Assembly: GCF_023806565.1 (NCBI RefSeq) | Contig: NZ_JAMTDV010000066.1 | Coordinates: 1 to 64,000 of the forward strand | Reading direction: 5' to 3' | Source of the DNA: Accumulibacter sp. | GTDB taxonomy: Bacteria > Pseudomonadota > Gammaproteobacteria > Burkholderiales > Rhodocyclaceae | Length of the DNA stretch: 64,000 bases | Shown: one piece after another, positions 26,018 through 36,780 of the stretch | Layout: each line of letters opens with the position of its first letter | How positions within the stretch are numbered: the stretch's first letter is position 1 | Position numbers and translations under genes: made by a program | The notes under the pieces: model-generated | The model's input: only the letters and a program-made list of their open reading frames with translations | Database searches by the model: none | What the model was told of the DNA's origin: nothing

Positions 26018-26791
26018 TCAGGAACGGCAGGAAATGTCTTCTTTGAAATACTTTTCGGAGAGCGCCTTGTAGGTGCCATCCTTCATCACTTCGGCCAGTG
26101 CCTGGTTCAGCTTGTCTTCCAGCGCCTTGTTGTTCTTGCGCAGAATCATCGAGACGCGTTCGACAAACACCATTTCTCCGCCGGAGATACCGGCATCCGG
26201 ATTCTTTTCGAGTGTGGCCTTGACCGTAAACTTGTCCGAAATCCAGGCATCCACTTTTTTCGCACGCAGCGCCGAGAAAGCTTCCGGATCTCCTTTGTAT
26301 GTCTTGACGGTCTTGACCCCCTTGACCTTCTTGGCTGCGTCGGCATAGGTGGTGGCGAGTTGCACGCCGACGGTCTTGCCATTCAGTGCCGCCACGGTCA
26401 GCGGCCCGTCCTTGTAAGCGGCGATCTGTCCGCCGGTGCAGTAGTGGGGATGCGCGAAGTCGACCGACTTGGCACGCTCCTCGGTATAACCGTGCGAGGC
26501 AATTGCAAAGTCGAAGCGATCCTGTTTCAGTGCCGCCAGTTGTGCATCGAACGGAACCACTTTCCATTCGAGCTTGAGGCCAAGCTTCTTGGCGATCGCT
26601 TCGGCAAGTTCCACCTCAAAGCCGGTCAGCTTGGGCCCATCGTAATAATTGAACGGCTGAAACCCCCCTTCGGTGGCCGCGACGATTGTTCCTGAACTCT
26701 TGATTGCATCCCATTCACGGGCCTGTGAAGATCCGCTGACAATGAGTGAAAATGGAAGCACGACACTCAACAATCCGGCTGCGAAACGCAT
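26018..26791 (-). CDS. amino acid ABC transporter substrate-binding protein
   Basis: Periplasmic SBP_bac_3-type binding protein, 257 residues, with a signal peptide (about residues 1-24, ending SSQAREW). Family pieces are GGFQPFNYYD, LTGFEVELAEAIAKKLG and the closing MKDGTYKALSEKYF. A perfect AGGAGG site 5-10 bases before the ATG at 26791 fixes the start; the frame runs further upstream without support. It leads the importer operon. Confidence 0.93.
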   Translation of the reverse strand: MRFAAGLLSVVLPFSLIVSGSSQAREWDAIKSSGTIVAATEGGFQPFNYYDGPKLTGFEVELAEAIAKKLGLKLEWKVVPFDAQLAALKQDRFDFAIASHGYTEERAKSVDFAHPHYCTGGQIAAYKDGPLTVAALNGKTVGVQLATTYADAAKKVKGVKTVKTYKGDPEAFSALRAKKVDAWISDKFTVKATLEKNPDAGISGGEMVFVERVSMILRKNNKALEDKLNQALAEVMKDGTYKALSEKYFKEDISCRS

Positions 26792-27141
26792 GGAACCTCC
26801 TGTCGAAAAATCATGGATCGCGCGACAACGCGTTGCCGTCGCACCGCGACCTGTCCCCGGGCAAGTCTGCGAAGGCCAAGAGTACAACATTCCGGAACAC
26901 CGGAGCACAACAATAGTCGGGAGCGGGCGCGGCCAACGATAACGGCTGGGCGCTCAGAGAAGCTGCTCACCCAGCGATCACTGCTGCCCGCCTGCTGCCA
27001 ACGACGGCACCCACCTGCCACAGCAGGCAAGCACACCAATCCGGGTAGGTGCGCGCGCGCCTACGGCCATCGTGATGGGTCGTCGGACCCGCCAGCGCAA
27101 CCTTCGCTTCCGAATCGTCGAAACTTCCCAAGCGCAAGTGA
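26792..27141. other. intergenic region upstream of the amino-acid importer
   Basis: These 350 bases lie between the acetyltransferase gene end and the start of the binding-protein gene. The importer promoter should be here, but I see no convincing -35/-10 pair beyond the AGGAGG ribosome site next to the ATG. The short frames are not recognisable. No terminator hairpin with a T-run follows the acetyltransferase gene. Confidence 0.4.
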
Positions 27142-28314
27142 TCACTGCGTAGGCGACCGCAATCGCCGGCGCAGTGCATCCTTTGCGCGAGTGAATAGGC
27201 GTTCAGCGACAAAAATGACTCGAGTTCTCTGCAGAGAAAACCACAACATGCGCGTCTGTGCTGTCGCCAAGCGTCGCTTGTAGCGTTGCGGACCTGCCAG
27301 AAAGTCGTAGATCCGGTTACCCGCCTGCAGGTTGTGCAACACCGCAAGATAGTGGCTGACCAGGCCAGGCCTGAACTTCGCATCGGGCAGATACTTGAAG
27401 CCACTCTGGTAGCAATATACATGTCCGTGATGGACAAAATTGTAGAGGTAGCCGACGACCTCGGTCCCCGCCGATACGCGCAACAGCTGCACAGCCCCGC
27501 AATCACCGCCTCTCAGCGCCAGTTGATCATGGAAGCGGCGGGTAAACTCATTGGGAAATGCTCCTTCCTTGCCCAAACCCGTCCAATGCGCGTTGTGCAG
27601 CACCTGCAACCCATGCAGATACTCCAGGGCGTCGGCCCCGGTCGAGGCCACCGACAGACGGAGACTGCCAAACCCTTCATAGGCCTTGATCGAGCGCCTG
27701 AGCTGTTGCCGCGCATTGGCGCTCAACAGCGAAAGATAATCGCCGCCACGCGCTCGCACATCTTCTAGATCCACGAACGGGCAATCCGATTGTTGCCGTA
27801 GATCCATGTACCACTTTGCCGCCGGAATGGCCGCCTGCCACGCGTCAAGGGAAGCCGCCCCGACTCCGCTGACGACAAACTCGTCCCAGGTCAAATCGGC
27901 GGCGTCAATGCAGCGCAAACCAGCCAAGACGACCTCGCTCTCGCGCCCGGCTTCGGCGAGAATCGAGTTGTGCTCGATGGTCATACGATCAATCGCATGC
28001 CTGCCGGTTTCGTGCAACAGCAACGCGCGCGTGCGAACGAAACGGTGCCTGAAGAGCGTGCATGCTCCGATCACTGCGAGCCCGACAGGCCTGTCATCGC
28101 CGGTAACTTCGAGCAGGTAGCAGCGTGCAGAAGGCGGCAGATTCGATAGCCAGGTACCGATCCACAGCCACGATTGAAAAAACGAACAGGCTGAACGCTG
28201 TTCTAGAAACCGCCACTTCTCCTCGAGTCCATCGAGTTTCGTCAGCGGCGTGAGCGACGCAGCAACGGGGGGTACGTTCTGGAGCTTCTCGGATTGCTTC
28301 ATCGGATTGGTCAT
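27142..28314 (-). CDS. CelD/BcsL-like GNAT-fold acetyltransferase
   Basis: A 390-residue soluble protein of the type in which two GNAT-like folds are joined, as in proteins linked to cellulose and exopolysaccharide biosynthesis. The second domain carries the BioF2-like pattern: LRRSIKAYEG, then LHNAHWTGLGKEGAF, VVGYLYNFVHHGHVYCYQSGF and LVSHYLAVLHNLQAGNRIYDFLAG. Its C-terminal tail is very basic. The start is uncertain between ATG at 28314 and ATG at 28302; neither has a clear ribosome site. It is 66 bases after another acetyltransferase-like gene, probably in one transcript. Confidence 0.75.
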   Translation of the reverse strand: MTNPMKQSEKLQNVPPVAASLTPLTKLDGLEEKWRFLEQRSACSFFQSWLWIGTWLSNLPPSARCYLLEVTGDDRPVGLAVIGACTLFRHRFVRTRALLLHETGRHAIDRMTIEHNSILAEAGRESEVVLAGLRCIDAADLTWDEFVVSGVGAASLDAWQAAIPAAKWYMDLRQQSDCPFVDLEDVRARGGDYLSLLSANARQQLRRSIKAYEGFGSLRLSVASTGADALEYLHGLQVLHNAHWTGLGKEGAFPNEFTRRFHDQLALRGGDCGAVQLLRVSAGTEVVGYLYNFVHHGHVYCYQSGFKYLPDAKFRPGLVSHYLAVLHNLQAGNRIYDFLAGPQRYKRRLATAQTRMLWFSLQRTRVIFVAERLFTRAKDALRRRLRSPTQ

Positions 28315-28380
28315 GGGTGCCAAATTGCGGCCCGAGAGCAGGTTCGACCGCAGGCAGGCAAGGTGGCTCGCTGGTCGGGA

Positions 28381-29073
28381 TTAGCAGGCAAGCGGAGCAA
28401 CCAGGGTAACAATGGGAAAACGACTGAAAGAAACCGACAGAAAAGGGGCGACGTCGGCAAGCAAGAGCTCGAGTGAACCCGCGCGAAAGTAGATGAGCGT
28501 GTGCATGACGCGCATGCCCATGCGTGCATGCGAGCGCAGCGACGCGCGGTTGAAAGCCGAGACACGACTGCAGGTCCAAGTGACGCCTTGTTCGCGCAAG
28601 TAGCTGTTGCACTCGTCCCACAGTCGGGCGAATGCCAAGCCCAGTCGGTCACCCGGCATGATCCACATGTCAAAATCCCAGGCCATCTTGCGCGACGGAC
28701 GCGGATCGAATTCGCTGCGATCGACGGCCTCCCGATAGGGCGAACGGGTGACCCAGAGATGACCGATGATCCGTTCGTCACGCATGGCCAGAAAACACAC
28801 GGCGCCGCCGGCAAATCGGCGTGCCAGCTCTTCCCGCGAGCGTGGCAGCTTGGCGAGCAATGGATGATCGGACTCGATCATCAACACGGAGATGTTCCGC
28901 CCACGTTTTTCCGGCAGCACGGCACGCGCGGCGACCGGCTGTGCTACCACATAATATTTCTCGACAGCGAGGAAAGGAACGAATCGCCTTAATCCGACTG
29001 ACACCAGGTAAAGGAGGCCCGTTGTCCATCCCAGTTCGGCAAATGTCGATCGCAGGCACGCCAGCTTGTTCAT
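28381..29073 (-). CDS. putative GNAT-family acetyltransferase
   Basis: A 230-residue protein with a hydrophobic N-terminal patch (WTTGLLYLVSVGLRRFVPFL) and a GNAT-like core: FLAMRDERIIGHLWVTRS (strands 4-5) and CSRVSAFNRASLRSHARMGM, in which the last segment matches the N-x-x-S/A-...-G-M/F pattern of the C-terminal GNAT helix. The C-terminus is hydrophobic. I chose the ATG at 29073; a GTG 7 codons upstream is possible. It precedes and is probably co-transcribed with the CelD-like gene. The substrate is unknown. Confidence 0.65.
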   Translation of the reverse strand: MNKLACLRSTFAELGWTTGLLYLVSVGLRRFVPFLAVEKYYVVAQPVAARAVLPEKRGRNISVLMIESDHPLLAKLPRSREELARRFAGGAVCFLAMRDERIIGHLWVTRSPYREAVDRSEFDPRPSRKMAWDFDMWIMPGDRLGLAFARLWDECNSYLREQGVTWTCSRVSAFNRASLRSHARMGMRVMHTLIYFRAGSLELLLADVAPFLSVSFSRFPIVTLVAPLAC

Positions 29074-29612
29074 TGCGCACCCCGGGGCCAGCACCGGAAG
29101 CCCTGGCCGATGTACGCCTGGTCCGACGGACCTGCACTCGATACATTACGCGCTCGCGCGACCAACGCCTGCAAACGTCGCTGCGGGACTCTACTCATCA
29201 GCCTAGCCTTTTCTTGGTACCAGCTGCGCAATCCGCCGGATCATTCAGGCCGGTATTCAGGCGCTGCAGGGGGCGTGGGCGCGGTCCCGCCGCTCCGGCA
29301 TCTCGCCCCTGGGGCACGTGTTCGCCGAGAGCCTTCCCCATCTCTCGGGCAAGCTTCGCGGCGAGATTGCGACGACGCAAAATTATATCTTACGCGAACG
29401 GCACTCCGGAGAGATTCGCTGCCGCGAAAGCGACCCGCGCTGCCGCAATCCCGGCATTCCGAAAAAGTTGCCAGGCAGATCGATGCTACTTGCTTGGGAG
29501 GCCAGGCGGCAAGACTGACGCCTGTCGTCCCACATACGCGAAAACTGGCTGTCTTCGCTCGGGCAAACCGGGTAGAATCGTACTCTTGCTTGCCCCCAGG
29601 CACCTTGCTGCC
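29074..29612. other. divergent intergenic region upstream of dusB
   Basis: There are 539 bases between the divergent acetyltransferase and dusB genes. The open frames here are low-quality and resemble nothing. A TAGAAT hexamer at 29572-29577 may be the -10 of dusB, with a poor -35, 36 bases before the ATG. An AT-rich patch occurs near 29381-29391. I see no hairpin or repeat. Confidence 0.4.
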
Positions 29613-30665
29613 ATGAAATTCCTCGGTTTTTCGCTTCGTAACCAACTGTTTGTCGCGCCCATGGCGGGCGTGACCGATCGTCCTTTCAGGCAACTCTGCA
29701 AACAAATGGGCGCCGGTCTGGCGGTGTCCGAAATGGTGACATCCAATTCGCTGCTGCACGGCAGCGCCAAGACGCAACGGCGTGCCAATCATGAGGGCGA
29801 GGTGGCGCCGATCGTGGTCCAGATCGCCGGGGCCAACCCCGCAATGATGGCTGATGCGGCACGCTACAACGTCGAGCGGGGCGCCCAGATCATCGACATC
29901 AACATGGGCTGCCCGGCGAAGAAGATCTGCAGCGTAATGGCCGGTTCCGCCCTGCTCAGGGATGAGGCGCTGGTGGCTAAGATACTCGCGGCCGTCGTCA
30001 AGGCCGTCCCGGACACACCGGTGACGCTGAAGATTCGTACCGGTTGGGACAGGAACCACCGCAACGCGCTCAGCATCCTGAGAATCGCCGAGGATTCCGG
30101 GGTCAAGGCGCTTGCCGTGCACGGGCGCACGCGTGCCTGCGGCTACGGCGGCCAAGCCGAATACGAAACGATCCGGACGATCAAGGCCGCCGCGAGCATT
30201 CCGATCATCGCCAACGGCGACATTGGTTCTCCCGAGAAAGCGAAATTCGTTCTCGATACTACCCGCGCCGACGCGATAATGATCGGCCGCGCAGCGCAGG
30301 GGCGCCCATGGCTGTTCCGTGAGATCGAGCACTTCCTGAACACGGGAACCCGCCTGACACCGCCGCGCGTCAACGAAATTCATCAGATCTTGCTCGCCCA
30401 CATCGAGGATCTGTATCTTTTCTATGGCAGCCAAGCCGGCGTGGGCATCGCGCGCAAGCATGTTTCCTGGTATACCAAAGGGCTGCTCGGATCAGCAGCT
30501 TTTCGCCATATGCTCAATCAGTTGGTAACCATCGAGCAGCAGAAGCAGGCGATAGATGCGTATTTCTCCGCGCTTGCCGAGCACAACGAGCATCTGCCGT
30601 ACCACCACGTTGATCCCGACGGAGCAGGTCCTGATCACGTCAAACTCGAGGAACTTGCTGCATGA
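29613..30665 (+). CDS. dusB: tRNA-dihydrouridine synthase B
   Basis: Flavoenzyme that reduces uridine to dihydrouridine in the tRNA D-loop. The 350-residue protein has the FMN barrel start APMAGVTDRPFR, the catalytic Cys in NMGCPAKKIC, HGRTRACGYGG and NGDIGSPEKA, and the GRAAQGRPW phosphate site. The ATG at 29613 gives the standard N-terminus MKFLGFSLRNQLFVAPMAG; the open frame upstream is not coding. It overlaps fis by four bases, the well-known dusB-fis arrangement. Confidence 0.96.
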   Translation: MKFLGFSLRNQLFVAPMAGVTDRPFRQLCKQMGAGLAVSEMVTSNSLLHGSAKTQRRANHEGEVAPIVVQIAGANPAMMADAARYNVERGAQIIDINMGCPAKKICSVMAGSALLRDEALVAKILAAVVKAVPDTPVTLKIRTGWDRNHRNALSILRIAEDSGVKALAVHGRTRACGYGGQAEYETIRTIKAAASIPIIANGDIGSPEKAKFVLDTTRADAIMIGRAAQGRPWLFREIEHFLNTGTRLTPPRVNEIHQILLAHIEDLYLFYGSQAGVGIARKHVSWYTKGLLGSAAFRHMLNQLVTIEQQKQAIDAYFSALAEHNEHLPYHHVDPDGAGPDHVKLEELAA

Positions 30666-30913
30666 CGCGCGATCATCCCGATGGCGAAGATATCGCAAGC
30701 TGCGTCAGCAGGGCGTTGGCAAACTACTTTCAACACCTCGACGGTGAACAGCCAGTCGCCGTATATAACATGGTGATTCGTAGCGTCGAGCGTCCGATGC
30801 TTGAAGTCGTTCTCAAGCAGGCAGGCGGAAACCAGACCCTTGCGGCCGAAATTCTCGGCATCAACCGCAACACGCTGCGCAAGAAACTGGTCGACCACAA
30901 GCTGATCGCCTGA
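30662..30913 (+). CDS. fis: Fis family nucleoid-associated DNA-binding protein
   Basis: An 83-residue DNA-bending regulator. The C-terminal helix-turn-helix [20 protein letters not shown] is close to the Fis consensus, preceded by the two helices of the dimer core ([10 protein letters not shown]). It is shorter than E. coli Fis (98), as is common in betaproteobacteria. Its ATG overlaps the dusB stop (ATGA). Confidence 0.95.
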   Translation: MTRDHPDGEDIASCVSRALANYFQHLDGEQPVAVYNMVIRSVERPMLEVVLKQAGGNQTLAAEILGINRNTLRKKLVDHKLIA

Positions 30914-30957
30914 ACGGATTCCCGGACTCTCCTCATCCTCCAGCCAAATTGTCAAAC

Positions 30958-32523
30958 ATGAAAATCCGTCAAGCACTGATCAGCCTCTCCAACAAGAATG
31001 GTGCGCTCGATTTCGCCGCCGGGCTCGTCGCCCACGGCGTCAAGCTGCTGTCTACCGGTGGTACCGCCCGGATGCTCAGTGATGCAGGACTGCCGGTCAC
31101 CGAGGTCGGCGATTACACCGGCTCCCCGGAAATGCTCGACGGACGCGTCAAGACGCTGCATCCGAAGGTGCATGGCGGCATCCTGGCGCGCCGCGACCTG
31201 GCGGAGCATATGAATACTCTGCAAGAGCATGCAATTCCGACGATCGATCTGGTTTGTGTGAATCTCTACCCGTTCCGGGAAACCGTTGCCAAACCTGGCG
31301 TCACATTGTCTGAGGCGATCGAGAACATCGACATTGGCGGTCCGGCCATGGTCCGTTCAGCGGCCAAGAACTATTCCGGAGTGGCCGTGGTCACCGATCC
31401 GCAGGACTATCCCGCGCTCCTCGCCGAACTGGCGGCCAACGATGGTGCGCTGAGCCTGCAGACGTGCTTTGCACTGGCCAAGAAGGCCTTTGTGTACACC
31501 GCGCGCTACGATGCAGCGATTGCCAACTGGCTCACGTCGCTCGATTCGGCGGACCGCCCGCAGACCTTTCCCGACCAGTTGCAACTCGCGTTCGACCGCG
31601 TCGAGACCCTGCGTTACGGCGAGAATCCGCATCAGCAGGCCGCGTTCTATCGTGACCCAATGCCGCTGCCTGGTGCAATCGCCAACTACCGGCAATTGCA
31701 GGGCAAGGAGCTCTCCTATAACAATATCGCCGACGCCGATGCTGCGTGGGAATGTGTCAAGGCTTTCGACGCACCGGCCTGCGTAATCATCAAGCACGCG
31801 AACCCGTGTGGTGTGGCGGTCGACGGCACTCTTGTCGCGGCCTACGAAAAGGCCTTCCAGACCGACTCGACGTCCGCTTTCGGCGGCATCATCGCTTTCA
31901 ACGGCACGGTTGACGTCGACGTAGTCACCGCCATGAACGCCCGCAAGCATTTCGTCGAAGTTCTCCTGGCCCCGGCATTCAGCGATGCCGCCCGGGAAAT
32001 GCTGGCCAGCAAGCAGAACCTGCGGGTCCTTGAACTGCCCTTGGCACGCATTCATCACACTTTCGAAATGAAACGTGTCGGCGGCGGAATGCTGGTACAG
32101 ACGCCCGATCCTTTCAACGTCCAGACCGATGACCTTAGAGTGGTAAGCAAGCTTGCACCGACCGACGCACAGATCGGCGATTTGCTGTTCGCCTACCGGG
32201 TCGCCAAGTTCGTGAAGTCGAATGCGATCGTTTTCTGTGGTCACGGCATGACGCTTGGTGTGGGTGCCGGCCAGATGAGCCGTGTCGATTCAGCCCGCAT
32301 TGCTGCCAGCAAGGCGAAAAGTGCCGGGCTCGACCTGACCGGTTCCTGCGTCGCCTCCGATGCCTTCTTCCCATTCCGCGATGGGCTGGACGTGCTGGCA
32401 GCAGCAGGTGCCAAGGCAGTCATCCAGCCTGGCGGTTCGCTGCGTGACGAAGAAGTGATCGCTGCTGCCGACGAGCACGGCCTGACCATGGTATTCACCG
32501 GCGTCCGGCACTTCCGGCACTGA
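30958..32523 (+). CDS. purH: bifunctional AICAR formyltransferase / IMP cyclohydrolase
   Basis: Last two steps of purine synthesis. The N-terminal cyclohydrolase domain (about residues 1-200) shows [19 protein letters not shown] and [14 protein letters not shown]. The C-terminal formyltransferase has the catalytic region KHANPCGVA and [10 protein letters not shown]. At 521 residues it is of family length. I chose the ATG at 30958, giving [13 protein letters not shown]; a TTG three codons upstream is possible. It follows fis by 44 bases in the same direction. Confidence 0.95.
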   Translation: MKIRQALISLSNKNGALDFAAGLVAHGVKLLSTGGTARMLSDAGLPVTEVGDYTGSPEMLDGRVKTLHPKVHGGILARRDLAEHMNTLQEHAIPTIDLVCVNLYPFRETVAKPGVTLSEAIENIDIGGPAMVRSAAKNYSGVAVVTDPQDYPALLAELAANDGALSLQTCFALAKKAFVYTARYDAAIANWLTSLDSADRPQTFPDQLQLAFDRVETLRYGENPHQQAAFYRDPMPLPGAIANYRQLQGKELSYNNIADADAAWECVKAFDAPACVIIKHANPCGVAVDGTLVAAYEKAFQTDSTSAFGGIIAFNGTVDVDVVTAMNARKHFVEVLLAPAFSDAAREMLASKQNLRVLELPLARIHHTFEMKRVGGGMLVQTPDPFNVQTDDLRVVSKLAPTDAQIGDLLFAYRVAKFVKSNAIVFCGHGMTLGVGAGQMSRVDSARIAASKAKSAGLDLTGSCVASDAFFPFRDGLDVLAAAGAKAVIQPGGSLRDEEVIAAADEHGLTMVFTGVRHFRH

Positions 32524-32589
32524 TCTCGTGGCACGGGAACGATGTGATGCGCTACCTTGCGCTTTGGTTCTGGTGGTGAAAAGGGCGTC

Positions 32590-33870
32590 ATGAAGTTACT
32601 GGTCATCGGCTCGGGGGGGCGCGAGCATGCACTTGCCTGGCGACTGGCAAAAACCACGGGGCTGCAAAAGGTATATGTCGCACCTGGCAATGCCGGCACG
32701 GCGCGCGAGAGCCGACTCGAAAACATCCACCTCACTGATCCGCACGCGCTTGCCGATTTCGCCACCGAGCAGAAGATCCATCTCACCGTGGTCGGCCCTG
32801 AAGCACCGCTGGCAGCAGGCATCGTCAACGTCTTTCGCGCACGCGGACTGAAGATCTTCGGACCGACCAGCGAGGCTGCGCAACTCGAGAGTTCCAAGGA
32901 CTTCGCCAAACGCTTCATGTTCAGGCACAACATTCCGACCGCTCGCTTTGCGACGTTCTCCGACAGGGATGCGGCGTTGGCCTACGTCGACCGGCAAGGG
33001 GCGCCAATTGTCGTCAAGGCCGACGGTCTCGCTGCCGGCAAGGGGGTCGTCGTGGCAACGAGCCTCGCCGAGGCGCACGACGCGATCCATCAGATGCTTC
33101 CGCCGGAATGCGCTGCCAAGGGAAACGACGACCCGCCCGCGCAAGTGGTGATCGAAGAATTCCTTGAAGGCGAGGAAGCGAGCTTCATCGTCATGGTAGA
33201 CGGCACCAACGTGCTTCCATTGGCGTCGAGCCAGGACCACAAGCGCATCAGTGATGGCGACACCGGGCCGAACACTGGCGGCATGGGAGCGTATTCACCA
33301 GCACCCGTCGTCACTCCGGAAGTGCACGCCCGTGTGATGCGGGAGATCATCCTGCCGACGGTCCGAGGCATGGCCGCCGACGGAATGCCGTACACGGGGT
33401 TCCTTTACGCCGGGCTGATGGTCGGCAGAAACGGGTCGGTGAAGACGATCGAGTTCAATTGCCGCCTTGGCGATCCGGAAACACAACCGATCATGATGCG
33501 TCTGAAGTCAGACCTGCTGCCGCTACTGGAACATGCCGTCGCGGGCCGGCTGAATCTCGTGGAAGCCACCTGGGACCGTCGCGTGGCGCTTGGGGTCGTG
33601 CTCGCCGCAGCCAACTATCCTGGCAAGCCCCGCACCGGAGACCTGATCAGCGGTTTGCCGCCGAGCACCGAGGACAGTCATGTCTTTCATGCCGGTACTG
33701 CCGAACGGGACGGTCGCATCGTCACTTCGGGAGGACGGGTGCTGTGCGTCACGACGCTTTCCGACAACGTCAAGCGCGCGCAGCGGCGAGCCTACGAGTT
33801 GATCGCCGGAATTCACTTCGACGGGATGCAATATCGCCGTGACATCGGCCACCGCGCCGTCAGCCGATGA
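32590..33870 (+). CDS. purD: phosphoribosylamine--glycine ligase
   Basis: ATP-grasp ligase making GAR from phosphoribosylamine and glycine in purine synthesis. The 426 residues have the N-terminal [11 protein letters not shown], the ATP-grasp pieces [17 protein letters not shown] and [12 protein letters not shown], and the metal site in [12 protein letters not shown]. The ATG at 32590 is the family start; the frame is open 11 codons further. It lies downstream of purH and overlaps the hemF start. Confidence 0.96.
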   Translation: MKLLVIGSGGREHALAWRLAKTTGLQKVYVAPGNAGTARESRLENIHLTDPHALADFATEQKIHLTVVGPEAPLAAGIVNVFRARGLKIFGPTSEAAQLESSKDFAKRFMFRHNIPTARFATFSDRDAALAYVDRQGAPIVVKADGLAAGKGVVVATSLAEAHDAIHQMLPPECAAKGNDDPPAQVVIEEFLEGEEASFIVMVDGTNVLPLASSQDHKRISDGDTGPNTGGMGAYSPAPVVTPEVHARVMREIILPTVRGMAADGMPYTGFLYAGLMVGRNGSVKTIEFNCRLGDPETQPIMMRLKSDLLPLLEHAVAGRLNLVEATWDRRVALGVVLAAANYPGKPRTGDLISGLPPSTEDSHVFHAGTAERDGRIVTSGGRVLCVTTLSDNVKRAQRRAYELIAGIHFDGMQYRRDIGHRAVSR

Positions 33871-34822
33871 GCCGACGGCCGATCCCCTTGCCGCAAGCGG
33901 ACTGCCGCCGGTGATCGAGGCGGCCCGCCTGCGCGAATACTTTACCGGCCTGCAGACCGGAATCGTCGCAGCACTGGAAGAGGTGGAGGACGGCGAGACC
34001 TTTCGGGCGGACCGCTGGGCAAAGGCGGCCGGTTCGCCACTCACGGGCAATGGCTGCACCTGCGTCATTGAAGGCGGGCGGGTCTTCGAACGTGGTGGCG
34101 TAGCCTTTTCCAAGGTCAGCGGTGCTGCGCTGCCAGCGTCGGCAACCGCCAGACGGCCGGAACTTGCCGGCTGCGCCTTTGCCGCGATGGGCGTCTCGCT
34201 GGTGCTGCATCCGCAGAATCCGTATTGTCCGACCGGACACATGAATGTACGTGCCCTGCTCGCGACAGGAGCCGACGCGGAACCCGCCTGGTGGTTTGGC
34301 GGCGGCATGGACTTGACGCCCTACTACCCCTTCGCCGAAGACATCCGCCATTTCCACGCCACCTGCAAGCAGGCATTGCACGCTTTCGGCGACGATACCC
34401 ATGCCCGATACAAGAGATGGTGTGACGAGTACTTCTTCCTGAAGCACCGCAACGAGCCGCGCGGAGTCGGCGGTATCTTCTTCGACGATCTCGCCGAAGG
34501 CGGTTTCGAACGCTGTTTCGCGCTGACGCGGGCAGTCGGTAACGCGTTTGTCGAAGCCTATCTGCCGATCATCGAAAAGAGACGATCGCACCCGTACGGC
34601 GATCGTGAACGGGATTTCCAGGCCTATCGACGTGGCCGTTACGTCGAATTCAATCTGGTCTGGGATCGCGGTACGCTCTTCGGCTTGCAATCGGGCGGAC
34701 GCGCCGAATCGATCCTGATGTCTCTGCCGCCCACCGTCAAGTGGCGGTACGACTGGCGGCCCGAAGCCGGCAGTCCGGAAGCGGCAATCTACGAAGCCTT
34801 GACACCGCGCGACTGGGCTTAG
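33839..34822 (+). CDS. hemF: oxygen-dependent coproporphyrinogen III oxidase
   Basis: Aerobic decarboxylation of coproporphyrinogen III in heme synthesis. The 327-residue protein shows the substrate-site pieces MPASATAHRPEL-like [44 protein letters not shown] and [19 protein letters not shown]. The start is uncertain. The GTG at 33839 overlaps purD by 32 bases and gives an N-terminal extension, while the GTG at 33911 gives an N-terminus like E. coli HemF. Either way it is the last gene of the dusB-fis-purH-purD run. Confidence 0.93.
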   Translation: MTSATAPSADEPTADPLAASGLPPVIEAARLREYFTGLQTGIVAALEEVEDGETFRADRWAKAAGSPLTGNGCTCVIEGGRVFERGGVAFSKVSGAALPASATARRPELAGCAFAAMGVSLVLHPQNPYCPTGHMNVRALLATGADAEPAWWFGGGMDLTPYYPFAEDIRHFHATCKQALHAFGDDTHARYKRWCDEYFFLKHRNEPRGVGGIFFDDLAEGGFERCFALTRAVGNAFVEAYLPIIEKRRSHPYGDRERDFQAYRRGRYVEFNLVWDRGTLFGLQSGGRAESILMSLPPTVKWRYDWRPEAGSPEAAIYEALTPRDWA

Positions 34823-34867
34823 GCCAAGGCGCGGTGGTGGCGGCGAGTGAGGCTGGCTTCCGGCGGA

Positions 34868-35644
34868 CTAATCCGGCCGCCAGTCGTAGGCGCTCAACGC
34901 TGCAATGATGCCGGTGTCGGCCGGGCCGGTCAGGATCACCCGTTGCAGAGCCAGTTCCCGCGCGAGTTCGGCGATCCTCGCATGCGGAACGAATACCGGT
35001 GTGCGGCGCAAACTGACGAGTGTCGCGACATCGAGCAGATCGACCAGGTTGCGCAGACCTTCGCTCGACGAGATCGTCAGTGCGTCGAGCTGACGGTTCC
35101 GCCAGAGCGTCAGCAAGGGCTCAGCGTTGGTCGGGGGCGTGCGCTGGTAACAGCCTACCTGCTCGACCTCGGCGCCGCGCTCGCGCAGGCCGTCCGCGAG
35201 CAGTTCGCGACCGCCGTTGCCGCGCAGGATCAGTACACGTCTACCGACGACGGAATCCCGCTGCAGCGCGGGAAGTTGGAGCACTGCCTCGGAATCGAAG
35301 CGATCGGTCGGCGCCAGCGCGTGCTCGACGCCGCAAGCGGCCAGGCGCGCGACGCTACCATGGCCGATGGCGACCGCGCGCAGCCCCGGCGGCCAGACAC
35401 GCTCGGCAAGAATCGCCGGCAGGCTGTAATCGACGGCGTTCGGACTGACGAAAATGGCCAGGGAAAAGGAGTCGATACGGGCAATCGCTGCCCGCAGGGG
35501 GGCATCGTCGGCGGCGGGAGAAATCTCGAGCAAAGGAAAGATGACCGGCTCGCCCCCTAGACCGGCGATCTGATCGGCCAACGCCGACGCCTGCCCGCGC
35601 GGGCGCGTGACCACAATCTTTCTGCCCAGCAACGGCTTCGTCAT
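34868..35644 (-). CDS. hemD: uroporphyrinogen-III synthase
   Basis: Cyclises and inverts ring D of hydroxymethylbilane to make uroporphyrinogen III. The family has few conserved residues, but the 258-residue protein shows the typical [16 protein letters not shown] start, [28 protein letters not shown], and [15 protein letters not shown]. Its ATG overlaps the hemC stop (ATGA), the usual hemC-hemD order. Confidence 0.93.
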   Translation of the reverse strand: MTKPLLGRKIVVTRPRGQASALADQIAGLGGEPVIFPLLEISPAADDAPLRAAIARIDSFSLAIFVSPNAVDYSLPAILAERVWPPGLRAVAIGHGSVARLAACGVEHALAPTDRFDSEAVLQLPALQRDSVVGRRVLILRGNGGRELLADGLRERGAEVEQVGCYQRTPPTNAEPLLTLWRNRQLDALTISSSEGLRNLVDLLDVATLVSLRRTPVFVPHARIAELARELALQRVILTGPADTGIIAALSAYDWRPD

Positions 35645-36660
35645 CGGCTTGCCGCAAGCTTCTCCAGGATGGCATCGGCTCCCCGATCGCGAAGTTTCTG
35701 CGCCAGCATGCGACCGATCGACTCGTCGTCTCCGGCTGCGCCACGCAATTCTCCGACAAGCATCTGTCTGCCGTCGGGGGTCGCGATACTGCCGCGCAGC
35801 CAGAGGCAGTCGTTCTCGAGCAAGGCGTGAGCAGCAAGCGGCACTTGGCAGCTACCGCCGAGCGCCCGCGAAAATGCCCGTTCGGCGCGCACACAATGCG
35901 CACTCGCAGCGTCGTTCAGCGGCGCAAGCAGGGCGATGAGGTCCGGCCGAGCAGCGCACACCTCGATTCCCAGCACCCCCTGCCCCGGCGCCGGCAGGGA
36001 CTGTTCGGGTGCCAGCACAGACCGGATTCGGGCTGCCAGACCCAACCGGATCAGGCCGGCGGCTGCCAGGATGATTGCGTCGAAGTCGCCGGCATCGAGT
36101 TTGCGCAGCCGCGTGTCGAGGTTGCCCCGCAGGCTGCGAATCACCAGTTGCGGACGCCCGGCGCGCAGCATTGCTTCTCGCCGCAGGCTGGAAGTACCGA
36201 CCACCGCACTCGGCGGCAGTTCGTCGAGCGTGGCGAAGCGGTTGGAAACGAAAGCGTCGCAGGGATTTTCGCGGCCGGACGTGGCGGCGAGAACGAAGCC
36301 GTCCGCCATTTCCATCGGCAGGTCCTTCATCGAATGCACTGCCAGGTCGGCGCGGCCCTCCTGCATGGCCACTTCGAGTTCCTTGATGAACAGACCCTTG
36401 CCACCAATCGCCGAAAGCGGCCGATCGACAATCTGATCGCCGCGGGTAGTCATGCCGAGGATTTCAACCCTGGTCTGCGGGTACAATTGCAGCAGGCGAT
36501 CACGAATGTGTTTCGCCTGCCACATCGCGAGGCGCGATTCGCGAGACGCGATGACGATCCGAGAAGGGGCCGGCGCCAAGTCAGATGAAGTCAAGTCAGG
36601 TTTCCGCGAAAGTACCGAAACGCCGGCGGCTATGTGGACACGCGAAAGCAGTTCCGACAC
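35641..36660 (-). CDS. hemC: hydroxymethylbilane synthase (porphobilinogen deaminase)
   Basis: Polymerises four porphobilinogens into hydroxymethylbilane. Family pieces: [40 protein letters not shown]-like [15 protein letters not shown], and the dipyrromethane cofactor Cys in GGSCQVP. At 339 residues from the GTG at 36660 it is longer than the usual 310. No clear ribosome site precedes it, and a TTG near 36591 would give a more typical length, so the start is open. The next gene upstream is divergent. Confidence 0.94.
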   Translation of the reverse strand: MSELLSRVHIAAGVSVLSRKPDLTSSDLAPAPSRIVIASRESRLAMWQAKHIRDRLLQLYPQTRVEILGMTTRGDQIVDRPLSAIGGKGLFIKELEVAMQEGRADLAVHSMKDLPMEMADGFVLAATSGRENPCDAFVSNRFATLDELPPSAVVGTSSLRREAMLRAGRPQLVIRSLRGNLDTRLRKLDAGDFDAIILAAAGLIRLGLAARIRSVLAPEQSLPAPGQGVLGIEVCAARPDLIALLAPLNDAASAHCVRAERAFSRALGGSCQVPLAAHALLENDCLWLRGSIATPDGRQMLVGELRGAAGDDESIGRMLAQKLRDRGADAILEKLAASR

Positions 36661-36780
36661 GACGCCAGCTTGGTACGCCTGATTCTAACATGCCGGCAAT
36701 CCCTCACCCGCCCCGTTTGACCGGGAATCGTGCTGCCGCAACGATCAGCGGCGATTGCCGAAACATCGAGGAAATGCCTG

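Noticed and set aside
28821..29612. Upstream extension of the dusB frame
   Set aside because: The stretch has no resemblance to DusB and dusB has a standard ATG at 29613.
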